Shown here in pieces: positions 1 through 6,805 of a DNA stretch of 10,038 nucleotides. Position 1 is the first letter of the stretch. Each line of letters opens with the position of its first letter. The translations under genes were made by a program, and so were the position numbers. Under the pieces are notes generated by a model that saw only the letters and a program-made list of their open reading frames with translations, ran no database searches and was not told the DNA's origin. Origin of the DNA: JBCBWG01 sp039817205 (GTDB lineage: Bacteria; Pseudomonadota; Alphaproteobacteria; Rhizobiales; Hyphomicrobiaceae). Where the stretch lies: NCBI GenBank assembly GCA_039817205.1, contig JBCBWG010000110.1, positions 1 to 10,038 on the forward strand, read 5' to 3'.

Positions 1-299
1 GATGCGGCGCGTGCATCCTTACGACTGTCGATAATGAAAACCGCGTCAGGTGGGCATTCCTCGACGGCCTTGCGTTGTGGGTGCTCTCGATCGCGAAAGA
101 CCTCAATCTGGTTCAGGTCTTCGCGCGCAGGGATGTAGCGCAGCGTGAATGCTTCGCCGACCATGGTCGGTTGGCTGCGTGTCAGGGGTTGAACACCCTG
201 GACCATTTGGTTGCGAAACCCGCGCTTGAACAGAGCCGTCGCAAGTGTCGCCGTGCTGACCTGCTTCAGCTTCTCGCGTGTCGCGTGTTCGAGTGGCAT
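1..299 (-). CDS. RraA-family protein (aldolase/decarboxylase-like), 3' end missing
   Basis: The first 99 codons are visible; the gene runs off the left edge of the window. It starts MPLEHATREKLKQVSTATLA and continues through a region containing PTMVGEAFTLRY, a pattern typical of the N-terminal half of RraA-fold proteins. This family includes 4-hydroxy-4-methyl-2-oxoglutarate aldolases, oxaloacetate decarboxylases and the E. coli RNase E inhibitor RraA. Database names such as 'ribonuclease activity regulator' are usually inherited rather than shown. The start at 299 is well supported by AAGGAGGA at 309-316, nine bases upstream. The gene follows dctM by 92 bp on the same strand and is probably the last visible gene of the TRAP operon. 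That context favours a metabolic enzyme, an aldolase or decarboxylase acting on the imported acid, over an RNase regulator. The catalytic Arg/Asp region (usual GxxxRD motif) lies beyond the edge, so activity cannot be judged. Confidence 0.82.
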   Translation of the reverse strand, partial: MPLEHATREKLKQVSTATLATALFKRGFRNQMVQGVQPLTRSQPTMVGEAFTLRYIPAREDLNQIEVFRDREHPQRKAVEECPPDAVFIIDSRKDARAA

Positions 300-391
300 T
301 CCGTTTTATCCTCCTTGCGACGGCATGGCCGTAGAACTCAGTTCGGCTGTCGTGGGCCAGTTCCGGCACCGCATGCCCTTAAGCTCAGCGA

Positions 392-1672
392 TCACTTCAG
401 AAGACCGGGCAATGTCAGCGAAATGGCCGGGACGAATGTGATCAACATCAGCGCTACGAAAATCGCGATATAGAATGGCCAGATTGTCCGTACCGCCGTT
501 TCAATCGGCAACTTGCCGACCGCACACCCCACGAACAGGCATGATCCCACGGGTGGGGTGCAAAGCCCGAGTCCCAAATTCACCAGGAGCATCATGCCGA
601 ACTGAAGCGGGTCCATTCCAAGGCTGTTCGCGACCGGTAGGAAGATCGGCGTGCAGATCAGGATGAGGGCTGCCATGTCCATGATCATGCCCAGCAGCAA
701 CAGCACAACGTTGATCATGAGAAGGATCAGGATCGGATTGTCCGTGATGCCGGTCAGGAGATCGACCATCTGACTGGGCACGCGATAGAACGTCAACATG
801 TAGGCAAAAGCGGCTGCACAAGCGATTAAGATCATGACCATTGACGTCGTCCGGACCGCTTGAACAACGGCAGTCTTGAAACCACTCCAGGTTAGGCTGC
901 GATAAACCAGCAATGTCACGACGAATGCGTACATCGCGCCAAACGCGCCCGACTCTGTGACCGTGAATATTCCCGACAGTACGCCGCCGACAATGATCAC
1001 AGCCGTCAACAAGCCAGGAATCGCTCCCGCGAAGCTGTAGGCGAGCGCCGTCCAACCCGGGAACGTTTCCGCTTTGTAACCGCGCTTCACAGCCACGATG
1101 TATGCGGTCACCGCCAAGCACAAACACATGAGCACACCCGGGACCACGCCGGCGAGGAACAGCTTGGAAATCGAAACTGCACCGCCGGTTGCAAGTGCAA
1201 AAATGATCATGTTGTGGCTGGGCGGAATGATGATCCCGGCGATCGACGACGTTACGGTGACGTTGACCGCGTAATCGGCATCGTAGCCCTTGTCTTTCAT
1301 GACTGGGATGAGAATTGATCCCAACGCGGAGATATCGGCGATTGCGGACCCTGAAATTCCGCCAAACAACATCGACGAAAAAACGTTGACGACGCCGAGG
1401 CCACCGCGCATTGCGCCAACGGCCGATTGCGCAAATCGCACCAAACGGATTGCAATTCCGCCGTGAAACATGAGTTCGCCGGCGAAGATAAAAAACGGGA
1501 TCGCCATCAGCGAGAAGACGTTGATGCCAGAGACGATCCTCTGGAATCCAACAAAGAGCGGCAGGCCTTCGTGGAAGAATGCTGCCAGCGCCGCGATGCC
1601 GAGCGCGAATGCAACCGGTGTTCCAATGATGACGCAAAAGGCGAAGACGCTTAGAAGAAGCAGGAGCCCCAT
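392..1672 (-). CDS. dctM: TRAP transporter large permease (DctM type)
   Basis: This is the 426-residue large membrane subunit of a tripartite ATP-independent periplasmic transporter, the normal size for DctM. It forms the ion-coupled translocation channel in the inner membrane. The protein is almost entirely hydrophobic, with about a dozen membrane segments. It has family hallmarks: an N-terminal GTPVAFALGIAAL segment, the AIPFFIFAGELM stretch, FGGISGSAIADISALGSIL near residues 103-121, and SSIAGIIIPPSHNMIIFALA near 141-160. A second PP motif (CTPPVGSCLFVGCAVGK) lies near 371-387 in the inverted-repeat half. The start is 16 bp after the dctQ stop codon, and an AGGAG motif overlaps the end of dctQ, though its 13-base spacing is long. 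The substrate cannot be read from this subunit; dct is used here as the family name and does not assert C4-dicarboxylate transport. Confidence 0.96.
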   Translation of the reverse strand: MGLLLLLSVFAFCVIIGTPVAFALGIAALAAFFHEGLPLFVGFQRIVSGINVFSLMAIPFFIFAGELMFHGGIAIRLVRFAQSAVGAMRGGLGVVNVFSSMLFGGISGSAIADISALGSILIPVMKDKGYDADYAVNVTVTSSIAGIIIPPSHNMIIFALATGGAVSISKLFLAGVVPGVLMCLCLAVTAYIVAVKRGYKAETFPGWTALAYSFAGAIPGLLTAVIIVGGVLSGIFTVTESGAFGAMYAFVVTLLVYRSLTWSGFKTAVVQAVRTTSMVMILIACAAAFAYMLTFYRVPSQMVDLLTGITDNPILILLMINVVLLLLGMIMDMAALILICTPIFLPVANSLGMDPLQFGMMLLVNLGLGLCTPPVGSCLFVGCAVGKLPIETAVRTIWPFYIAIFVALMLITFVPAISLTLPGLLK

Positions 1673-1688
1673 AATATTCGCACGGCTC

Positions 1689-2213
1689 CTAAAGGGTGTC
1701 TTGGCGCGTGTCGCGACCGAGCAAGATGCGGATCAGATGCCCGACGGAAAACAGGCAGACGAGTGCGCCGCAGATCGTCAGCGGCAAGGATCGCAAGCCT
1801 TCGGACCATTGGATGAGTGGGATCAACGTCTTCCACTTGAACAGCGTGAGTTCGCTCCCGTGCCAGAACATGAGGGCACCGAAGACGGCCATGAAGAGAT
1901 CCGTGAGAATGGCGAGGCCGGTGCGCAGCCATGCCGGAACCATATTGCGAAACAGGACGACCGACAGATGCGTGTTTTCATGCACGCCGACGGCTGCGCC
2001 GAGAAATGTGATGGCCATAACAAGCAGCAGTGAGACCTGCTCAGCCCAGGTGGGCGTGTCGTTCAACACATAGCGGCCGAACACCAGCCAGGCGAAGATC
2101 ACCGTCATTACGACGAGCGCCAGACCGGCCAGAAGCATACAGAGGCGACAGATTAGATCGAACGCCGCATCCATGATGCGGAGAAGCGCGGGCGACGAAT
2201 CGGCCTTGCGCAT
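1689..2213 (-). CDS. dctQ: TRAP transporter small permease (DctQ type)
   Basis: This is the 174-residue small membrane subunit that partners DctM. Four hydrophobic segments are visible: CMLLAGLALVVMTVIFAWLV, a second containing LLLVMAITFLGAAVG, a third containing ILTDLFMAVFGALMFW, and a fourth near LPLTICGALVCLFSVGHLI. Family landmarks are the FGRYVLNDTPTWAEQV and HENTHLSV segments between helices 1 and 3. I chose the ATG at 2213 because GGGGGA lies seven bases upstream. An in-frame ATG at 2249 would add 12 residues but has only a pyrimidine-rich sequence before it. The gene lies 78 bp after dctP and 16 bp before dctM, with a stem-loop in the upstream gap. An intergenic hairpin at this position commonly accompanies high expression of the binding protein relative to the permease. 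Confidence 0.94.
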   Translation of the reverse strand: MRKADSSPALLRIMDAAFDLICRLCMLLAGLALVVMTVIFAWLVFGRYVLNDTPTWAEQVSLLLVMAITFLGAAVGVHENTHLSVVLFRNMVPAWLRTGLAILTDLFMAVFGALMFWHGSELTLFKWKTLIPLIQWSEGLRSLPLTICGALVCLFSVGHLIRILLGRDTRQDTL

Positions 2214-2233
2214 ATGCAGTCCCCCGTAGAGTC

Positions 2234-2266
2234 GGCGCCCGACGTCCATAAGAGGAGCCGGGCGCC
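2234..2266 (-). other. Intercistronic stem-loop between dctP and dctQ
   Basis: GGCGCCCG at 2234-2241 pairs perfectly with CGGGCGCC at 2259-2266, and one more pair (2243 with 2257) follows a single mismatch. The loop is about 13 bases. No T-run follows it, so it is not a textbook terminator. In the mRNA it would sit just after the dctP stop codon and just before the dctQ ribosome-binding site. It could stabilise the 3' end of dctP mRNA or attenuate the downstream permease genes. The structure is visible in the sequence; the role is inferred. Confidence 0.65.
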
Positions 2267-2291
2267 CAACGCGTTGCCATTCGACGATGCG

Positions 2292-3272
2292 TTATTTCGT
2301 CGAACGCGCAAGATCCACGAGCTTCTTCATGTCCGGATTTGCTTTGAGATAATCGGCATAAACCGGATCCATAGCCTTCTGGAACGGTGCTTTATCCGCG
2401 ATCTCGTTGACTTTGATTCCGGCTCTCTCGACGTCCTTGCGCGCTTGCGCAGACTGCACCTTCCAAAGCTCGCGCTGATAAAGTGCGGCCTTCTTTGCAG
2501 CGTCCGTCACAGCCGCCTGAAGCTCCGGTGAAAGCGCGTTGAACTTCTTGGTGTTCACGCAGATGCACTCAGGGATAATCAGGTGTTCGCTGAGTGAGTA
2601 GTTGGTTGTGACTTCGAAGTGACCAACGTTTTTGAACGAAGGAAAGTTGTTCTCAGCACCATCGACAACGCCCGTTTTCAGCGCCTGCTGCACTTCCGAA
2701 AACGCCATCGGAGACGGGTTGCCACCCATTGCCGAAATCATCGCGGTGTAGAGGTTGTTGTTCATGACCCGGATCTTCAGGCCTTTGACGTCAGCCGGCG
2801 TCTTAATCGGCTTTTGCGCATAGAACGAGCGCGCGCCCGCGTCGACCCACGCCAAAGGCATGATGCCTGCATCGGCCATCGCCTTGGCAATGACTTTCCC
2901 GGCCTCGCCTTCGAGCACACGGAACATGTGCGGCACGCTCTTGAAGATGAATGGGAGCGAGACGAGGTTGGCTTCTTTAACGATCGGGCCGATCGGGCCC
3001 AGGTTGAAGTTACCAATTTCAATAGCGCCGATCCGGACCTGTTCGATGGCATCCGGCTGGGACCCCAGCACGCCGCCATGGAACACCTGAACCGTAACTT
3101 TGCCCTTCGTCGTCTCTTTCACGAGTTCGGCGAAGCGGTCCATTGCAGCGGTGTTCGGATGGCCGGTCTGGTGGATATTCCACGCCCGCCACTCGGCGGC
3201 AAAGGCCGATGTGCAAACGAGTGAAAGGGCAGCGACTGCACCAAGCAGACTGCCTGTTTTAAGTCTAAACAT
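2292..3272 (-). CDS. dctP: TRAP transporter periplasmic solute-binding protein (DctP type)
   Basis: This 326-residue protein captures the substrate in the periplasm and delivers it to the DctQM permease. Residues 1-25 form a Sec signal peptide with a hydrophobic core and an Ala-x-Ala cleavage site (TSAFA followed by A). The mature part has the family pattern: GARSFYAQKPIKTPADVKGL near 146-165, then KIRV with Arg168, the conserved arginine that binds the substrate carboxylate in TRAP receptors. This is followed by PMAFSEVQQALKTGVVDGAE at 188-207 with Asn208 after it. The start at 3272 has a strong GGGAGGA six to seven bases upstream; a longer in-frame ATG at 3437 would precede the signal peptide with implausible sequence and overlap the upstream gene. 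The SDR gene lies 73 bp upstream and dctQ 78 bp downstream. The substrate is probably a small monocarboxylic or sugar acid, but it cannot be specified. Confidence 0.96.
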   Translation of the reverse strand: MFRLKTGSLLGAVAALSLVCTSAFAAEWRAWNIHQTGHPNTAAMDRFAELVKETTKGKVTVQVFHGGVLGSQPDAIEQVRIGAIEIGNFNLGPIGPIVKEANLVSLPFIFKSVPHMFRVLEGEAGKVIAKAMADAGIMPLAWVDAGARSFYAQKPIKTPADVKGLKIRVMNNNLYTAMISAMGGNPSPMAFSEVQQALKTGVVDGAENNFPSFKNVGHFEVTTNYSLSEHLIIPECICVNTKKFNALSPELQAAVTDAAKKAALYQRELWKVQSAQARKDVERAGIKVNEIADKAPFQKAMDPVYADYLKANPDMKKLVDLARSTK

Positions 3273-3345
3273 TCGTATCCTCCCAAGGATGTCTGACACC
3301 TGTCTCGGTGTTTGTTTTGGCGTGCGTCGTTCAACGATCGTCAGA

Positions 3346-4109
3346 TTAAGAAAAGAGCGTTCCTCCATTGATGTCGATGTTTGCACCTGTGATGAACGCG
3401 GCCTGATCGGTCGCGAGGTAGGCAACGAGATTGGCAACGTCCTGCGACGTGCCCTCGCGCTTAAGCGGTGTGATGTTGGCGACGTGGGCGCGCACTTCGG
3501 GTTTCGTGAAGATGTTGTGGAAGTCGGTATCGATCATGCCTGGGCAAACGGAGTTGACCCGAATATCAGGACCAAGTTCCTTTGCGAGGCCGCGTGTCGC
3601 GGTCATCATCGCACCTTTGGATGCCCCGTAAGCGACTGCCCCCGGTCCGCCGCCGTCGCGGCCAGCCTGGCTTGCCAGTCCGATGATGTGCCGCCGTTCG
3701 TCATGTGCGGCAGGGCGGCTTTGATCGTCCGGATGAACGATGTGATGTTGAGATCCATCACACGATTCCAATGCTCGATTTCCATTTCAAGGATCGTTTT
3801 GCGCGCGAGCAAACCGCCGGTATTTGGGACGACGATGTCGATGCGGGGACCGAAGGCTTCGGTCGTTGCCGCCACGAGTTTGGCAACATCGCCGTCGGAG
3901 GTCATGTCGCCCTGCACGGAGATTGCTCTGCCGCCAGCATCATGGATCGCCGCAACCGTTTCTTGCGCGCCGTTCTCCGACTTGAAGTAGTTGATCGCAA
4001 CGGCCGCGCCGTCACTGGCAAGCTTTTCCGCCACGGCACGCCCGATATCGCGGCCGGCGCCCGTCACGATCGCAACTTTTCCAGCCAAAGGCTTCGCCGT
4101 ATCCTGCAT
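3346..4109 (-). pseudogene. Short-chain dehydrogenase/reductase, broken by an apparent one-base deletion
   Basis: The two halves of a classical SDR lie in different frames. The N-terminal half (4109 to about 3688) begins MQDTAKPLAGKVAIVTGAG and has the nucleotide-binding TGAGRDIG near 16-23, an NTGG variant of NNAG near 96-99, and the structural Asn in LNITSF near 121. It then runs into ALPHMTNGGT and loses homology. The C-terminal half resumes in another frame as IIGLASQAG, with VAYGASKG supplying the YxxxK catalytic motif, and ends in a normal SDR C-terminus (ITGANIDINGGTLFS) at 3346. Adding one base between 3687 and 3688 restores ACN-ATC-ATC and gives 254 residues with an Asn-Ser-Tyr-Lys tetrad, a normal length. 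A GGGAGA about ten bases upstream supports the start. The product would be a cytoplasmic NAD(P)H oxidoreductase acting on the imported compound. The break may be a true mutation or a sequencing error. Confidence 0.88.
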
Positions 4110-4168
4110 GTGTCGCGATCTCCCGTGCGGTTCCGTCGAAGTGGACAGCATTGGGTGACTAGGATACC

Positions 4169-4181
4169 AGTTGTGTCAACT
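4169..4181. promoter_or_regulatory. Candidate GntR operator: 13-bp palindrome between the divergent SDR and gntR genes
   Basis: AGTTG-TGT-CAACT is a perfect inverted repeat with a 3-bp centre. It lies about 60 bp upstream of the SDR start and 86 bp upstream of the gntR start. Read on the minus strand it contains TTGACA, an ideal -35 hexamer directed toward the SDR-TRAP operon, although no good -10 follows at the usual spacing. The GT...AC arrangement fits the loose GntR-family operator pattern (GT-Nx-AC). Binding here would occlude the operon promoter. No footprint can be seen, so the assignment rests on symmetry and position. Confidence 0.55.
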
Positions 4182-4267
4182 AGAAAAGTGCGGCGGATAT
4201 CTCAGCAATTGTGGTATTGCGTTGCGCCGACGGCAACACCGGAAATTTCGAGGCTTCGAGCGTTTAT

Positions 4268-4957
4268 ATGTCTGCTGACTTGCGAACAGGCGAACGGCGC
4301 ACAACAGCAGACGCCGTGTTCGACCAACTTCTCGATGAGATCGTTTCACTCAGTCTCGCGCCGGGCACCAAGTTATCGGAAGTCGACGTCGCGAAGCGGT
4401 TCGGCGTGTCGCGGCAACCGGTGCGCGATGCCTTCAATCGTCTGAGCAATATGGAGTTGCTGGTCGTTCGACCACAAAAGGCAACCGAAGTACGCGGCTT
4501 CTCGCTCGATCGAATTCAGGATGCGCGCTTCATCCGGTTAGCGGTCGAACTGGAGGTGTTACGCAACGCCTGTGACCGTTGGGACAAGATGAAGGCCGCC
4601 CGCCTCGCCGAGAACCTCGAGCTACAACGTCGATGCGTCGAGACATCAGACCCAGATACGATGCGCGCGCTCGACTATGCGTTTCATAAGCTAATTTGTG
4701 AGCTCAGCGGATGTGCGAGCGCCTTCGACACGATCCTGGCCCAGAAGCAAAAGGTCGACCGACTTTGTGTGCTTGGGTATGAGAAAAAGGCGCGCGAGCT
4801 CAGTGTTGTGCTCGGCGACCACGAACGCATTGCGCGCGCGTTGAAAGCAAAGTCGGTCGAACGCGTGACGGCAGCCGCCCGCACGCACTTCAGTCGCCTT
4901 GATGAAACCATCAAAGACATCCATCGCACCCACGCCGCCTATTTTGAGCACCAGTAG
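4268..4957 (+). CDS. GntR-family transcriptional regulator, FadR/FCD subfamily
   Basis: This is a 229-residue cytoplasmic repressor or activator. Residues about 15-76 form the GntR winged helix-turn-helix, with LAPGTKLSEVDVAKRFGVSR followed by QPVRDAFNRL, the characteristic recognition-helix segment. Residues about 85-215 form an all-helical FCD ligand domain. Its likely metal-binding residues are visible: Asp136 and His140 (DYAFH), His185 (GDHERI) and His207 (ARTHF). FCD regulators of this type usually bind carboxylic or sugar acids through the metal, consistent with the adjacent TRAP system. The gene is divergent from the SDR-dctPQM-rraA run, the usual arrangement for a local regulator. I chose the ATG at 4268; a GTG at 4211 in the same frame would add 19 poorly conserved-looking residues. 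Neither start has a strong ribosome-binding site, so the start is uncertain. Confidence 0.93.
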   Translation: MSADLRTGERRTTADAVFDQLLDEIVSLSLAPGTKLSEVDVAKRFGVSRQPVRDAFNRLSNMELLVVRPQKATEVRGFSLDRIQDARFIRLAVELEVLRNACDRWDKMKAARLAENLELQRRCVETSDPDTMRALDYAFHKLICELSGCASAFDTILAQKQKVDRLCVLGYEKKARELSVVLGDHERIARALKAKSVERVTAAARTHFSRLDETIKDIHRTHAAYFEHQ

Positions 4958-5074
4958 GGCACTGGTCCTGCTGTACGCATTTCTTGTTTCAAACTTCGTC
5001 TGGTTCTGGCCCCGGGCTGACTCTCATCGCTCGCCTGCCGACGTCTGTAGCTGGGAGCAGACCTGCCACAAACG

Positions 5075-5124
5075 CCGGTCACGACCGGAGCTAAGGGGCA
5101 AGCAGAAGCGCACATCACGACCGG
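5075..5124. repeat. Short palindrome and direct repeat in the gntR-marR convergent gap
   Basis: CCGGTC-AC-GACCGG at 5075-5088 is a palindrome with 6-bp arms. The 10-mer TCACGACCGG inside it recurs at 5115-5124, 36 bp away. It lies in a 224-bp gap between the convergent gntR and marR genes, where I see no coding sequence. It could be a decayed intergenic repeat or a weak bidirectional terminator, but no T-run follows. The repeats are visible; the nature of the element is not. Confidence 0.35.
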
Positions 5125-5181
5125 CGACATCCCAAGCTGACCCCGAGCGGAAATCTGCTGCTGATCACGCGGCGATCTCAC

Positions 5182-5634
5182 TTATCTGCGTTCTCGGTCG
5201 GCATCCATAATCTTTCGGAGCGCCTCCAACTCTGGCAGAAGCCTCTTCACGCGGGCAACGGAGAAAGAGGTACTAAGCCGTTCAACGTCCTCATCGAGCG
5301 AACGAATTGCCTTGTCCCGGAACGCAATGCCCTTCTTTGATATCCAAACACGCTTGGATCGCCCGTCATCTTCATTTGCGCGCATGACGACGAGTCCAGC
5401 TTTGACCAAACCGGCCAGTGTGTGCGTCATCGTCGTCTTTGGGACTTGGAAAGCCTGTGCGAGTTCGAGCGGCGTGCGCCCATCTTTCACACGGACTAAG
5501 TGATTGAGCACCGTGAAGTGCGGAACGAGCATGCCGTCGGGCAGTCGGGCCTGAAGCATGGCCCGACTCAGTTGCTCAAGAATTCCAATCTCGTTGAAGA
5601 ATCGAAAGTACTCCGACCCGTTTGAGTTAGACAT
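5182..5634 (-). CDS. MarR-family transcriptional regulator
   Basis: This 150-residue protein has MarR length and layout. An N-terminal dimerisation helix is followed by a winged helix-turn-helix at about 38-105. The HTH includes TPLELAQAFQVPKTTMTHTL (54-73) as the helix-turn-recognition helix. The wing is NEDDGRSKRVWIS, with the Asp-x-Arg pattern common in this family. A C-terminal helix pair completes the dimer interface. The ATG at 5634 overlaps the end of the upstream flavoprotein gene: the shared eight bases ATGTCTAA contain this start and that stop, and AGGA lies just before the ATG. This suggests translational coupling and a single mRNA. The regulator probably represses the pair through the two palindromes near 6751-6787. 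Its ligand is unknown; related proteins respond to phenolics, oxidants or lipophilic compounds. Confidence 0.94.
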   Translation of the reverse strand: MSNSNGSEYFRFFNEIGILEQLSRAMLQARLPDGMLVPHFTVLNHLVRVKDGRTPLELAQAFQVPKTTMTHTLAGLVKAGLVVMRANEDDGRSKRVWISKKGIAFRDKAIRSLDEDVERLSTSFSVARVKRLLPELEALRKIMDADRERR

Positions 5635-6736
5635 TCCTCATGCGACTTTCAATTGGCCAGCGCGGCGTCCGAGATGTCCGCGCTCCGTATCCAAGCAGAC
5701 CCAGCATTTGGATGGTTTCACCGCTGCGGGCGAACTGCGCATGGATAGACTTATAATGCAGCTGCATTTCCGCGTATTCCTGCAAAGCCTGACTGACTGG
5801 TCTCAGGGCCAAACCGGCGCCTGTCGCCTCGAGGTTCAATCGTAACCAGCGCCGGCCAGCTTCAATCTGTTCAGACCGGCTATTTTCAGATGTTCGTATT
5901 ACTGTCATTGCCGGTGCTGAGCGAATTGCGTTTGCCGTGCCTTCAATTGGAGCACGCGCGTTTGGGTTGTTTATATCAAGAGCGGCCTCGCGTGTCGCGA
6001 GTCCCAACACCACAAGTGTATCGATCATCGGACCGCCGACATCAATACCATCTGGATTGGCGTTAATCTCCGCCTTGCCAAGCCGCAGAAGATCAACGCT
6101 TTCCTTCCAGGCAGCAGGCGTTTGCACCTCGGTCATCCAGGCGTCGTGGGCAATGCGGCGAAGCTCGTCGCGTTCGGCACCATCGAGAAATACATCGGCA
6201 TGTGCCCGAAGCGGCGACGATGTCGCCGCATCAACCGATCGCTTGTCGAACATTTCCTTGTGCGACCGGCGTGCCATGGTTTGCTGGAACAATGGATTTG
6301 GTTTTCCAGCGCCTGCTTCGAATGTACAGACTGCAACGGGTCCATCGTCACCATCGGGAAAGAGGCGTGTTTCTACACCAATTCGTTCATTGGCGGCAGC
6401 CATCTCCATGAGTTCAATGAAGCAACCCATGCCAACGGTCAGCTGGCGTGCGAAGGGATCGGTCACCGGAAGGTTCCGTTTCTTGTCGCGATAAAGGGCC
6501 AGACGGTCGTCTCCTATAAGGTCCACTTCCCAGGGTTGTCGATTGTGGGGGTTGGGAGCAAGCAGCGCATACGAAAGCGCGCGCAGTCTTGCATCATCGT
6601 ATTTTCCAGCACGATCCCAAGGTTCGAGTGCTTTCGTCGGCGTGCGGCTTGCCAGGAAACCGCCAACCGGGACCGCAGCGGCAAGGACAACACCTCCACC
6701 AATAATGGCGAGTGACCTACGTCGTGACATGATCAT
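5627..6736 (-). CDS. Acg-like FMN-binding nitroreductase-fold protein with Tat signal
   Basis: This is a 369-residue protein. It begins MIMSRRRSLAIIGGGVVLAA, where SRRRSLA followed by a hydrophobic stretch is a twin-arginine (Tat) signal, so it is probably exported folded with its flavin. The mature part has the nitroreductase/Acg signatures: LLAPNPHNRQPWEVDL near 58-73 (FMN-phosphate site in this family), MARRSHKEMFDKR near 154-166, and a C-terminal GLLGYGARTSRTPRWPIESR near 346-365. Related proteins include the mycobacterial Acg family and many annotated 'twin-arginine translocation signal, nitroreductase family'. Some Acg proteins bind FMN without reductase activity, so catalysis is not assured. 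The start at 6736 has GGAG seven bases upstream; an ATG at 6730 is a weaker alternative. The gene precedes and overlaps marR by eight bases and has two putative operators at its promoter. Confidence 0.85.
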   Translation of the reverse strand: MIMSRRRSLAIIGGGVVLAAAVPVGGFLASRTPTKALEPWDRAGKYDDARLRALSYALLAPNPHNRQPWEVDLIGDDRLALYRDKKRNLPVTDPFARQLTVGMGCFIELMEMAAANERIGVETRLFPDGDDGPVAVCTFEAGAGKPNPLFQQTMARRSHKEMFDKRSVDAATSSPLRAHADVFLDGAERDELRRIAHDAWMTEVQTPAAWKESVDLLRLGKAEINANPDGIDVGGPMIDTLVVLGLATREAALDINNPNARAPIEGTANAIRSAPAMTVIRTSENSRSEQIEAGRRWLRLNLEATGAGLALRPVSQALQEYAEMQLHYKSIHAQFARSGETIQMLGLLGYGARTSRTPRWPIESRMRNV

Positions 6737-6750
6737 GAGACATCTCCACT

Positions 6751-6787
6751 GGTGCGATATCGAACTAATAAAGTGCGATATCGTACT
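6751..6787 (-). promoter_or_regulatory. Paired MarR operator candidates two helical turns apart
   Basis: Two 16-bp boxes share the core GTGCGATATCG and flanking ACT: GGTGCGATATCGAACT at 6751-6766 and AGTGCGATATCGTACT at 6772-6787. The second is a near-perfect palindrome with one mismatched pair; the first is more degenerate. Their centres are 21 bp apart, so dimers would bind the same face of the DNA. They begin 15 bp upstream of the flavoprotein start codon. MarR proteins typically bind 16-20-bp palindromes of this kind and repress their own operon, so the MarR gene downstream is the likely partner. Confidence 0.7.
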
Positions 6788-6805
6788 AGTTAATTCGTCT
6801 TTCAA
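6777..6805 (-). promoter_or_regulatory. Predicted promoter of the flavoprotein-marR operon
   Basis: On the minus strand TTGAAA (6800-6805) is followed after exactly 17 bases by GATATC (6777-6782). The -35 is good and the -10 is mediocre. The -10 lies in the centre of the upstream-most palindrome, and the second palindrome covers the region just downstream where transcription would start, so binding by MarR would block polymerase. The placement is a sequence prediction only. Confidence 0.45.

Noticed and set aside
501..1637. Minus-strand open frame of 378 residues within dctM
   Set aside because: It is a frame-shadow of the dctM gene, rich in Arg/His/Asp with no membrane segments or recognisable domain.
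2619..3224. Plus-strand open frame of 201 residues antisense to dctP
   Set aside because: Composition is that of an antisense shadow (His/Arg-rich) and the opposite strand holds a clear TRAP receptor.
3290..3322. ACACC/GGTGT hairpin followed by T-rich bases, as a terminator
   Set aside because: The stem is only five pairs and the T-rich side faces the plus strand, where no gene ends. On the minus strand it lies inside the operon between the SDR and dctP.
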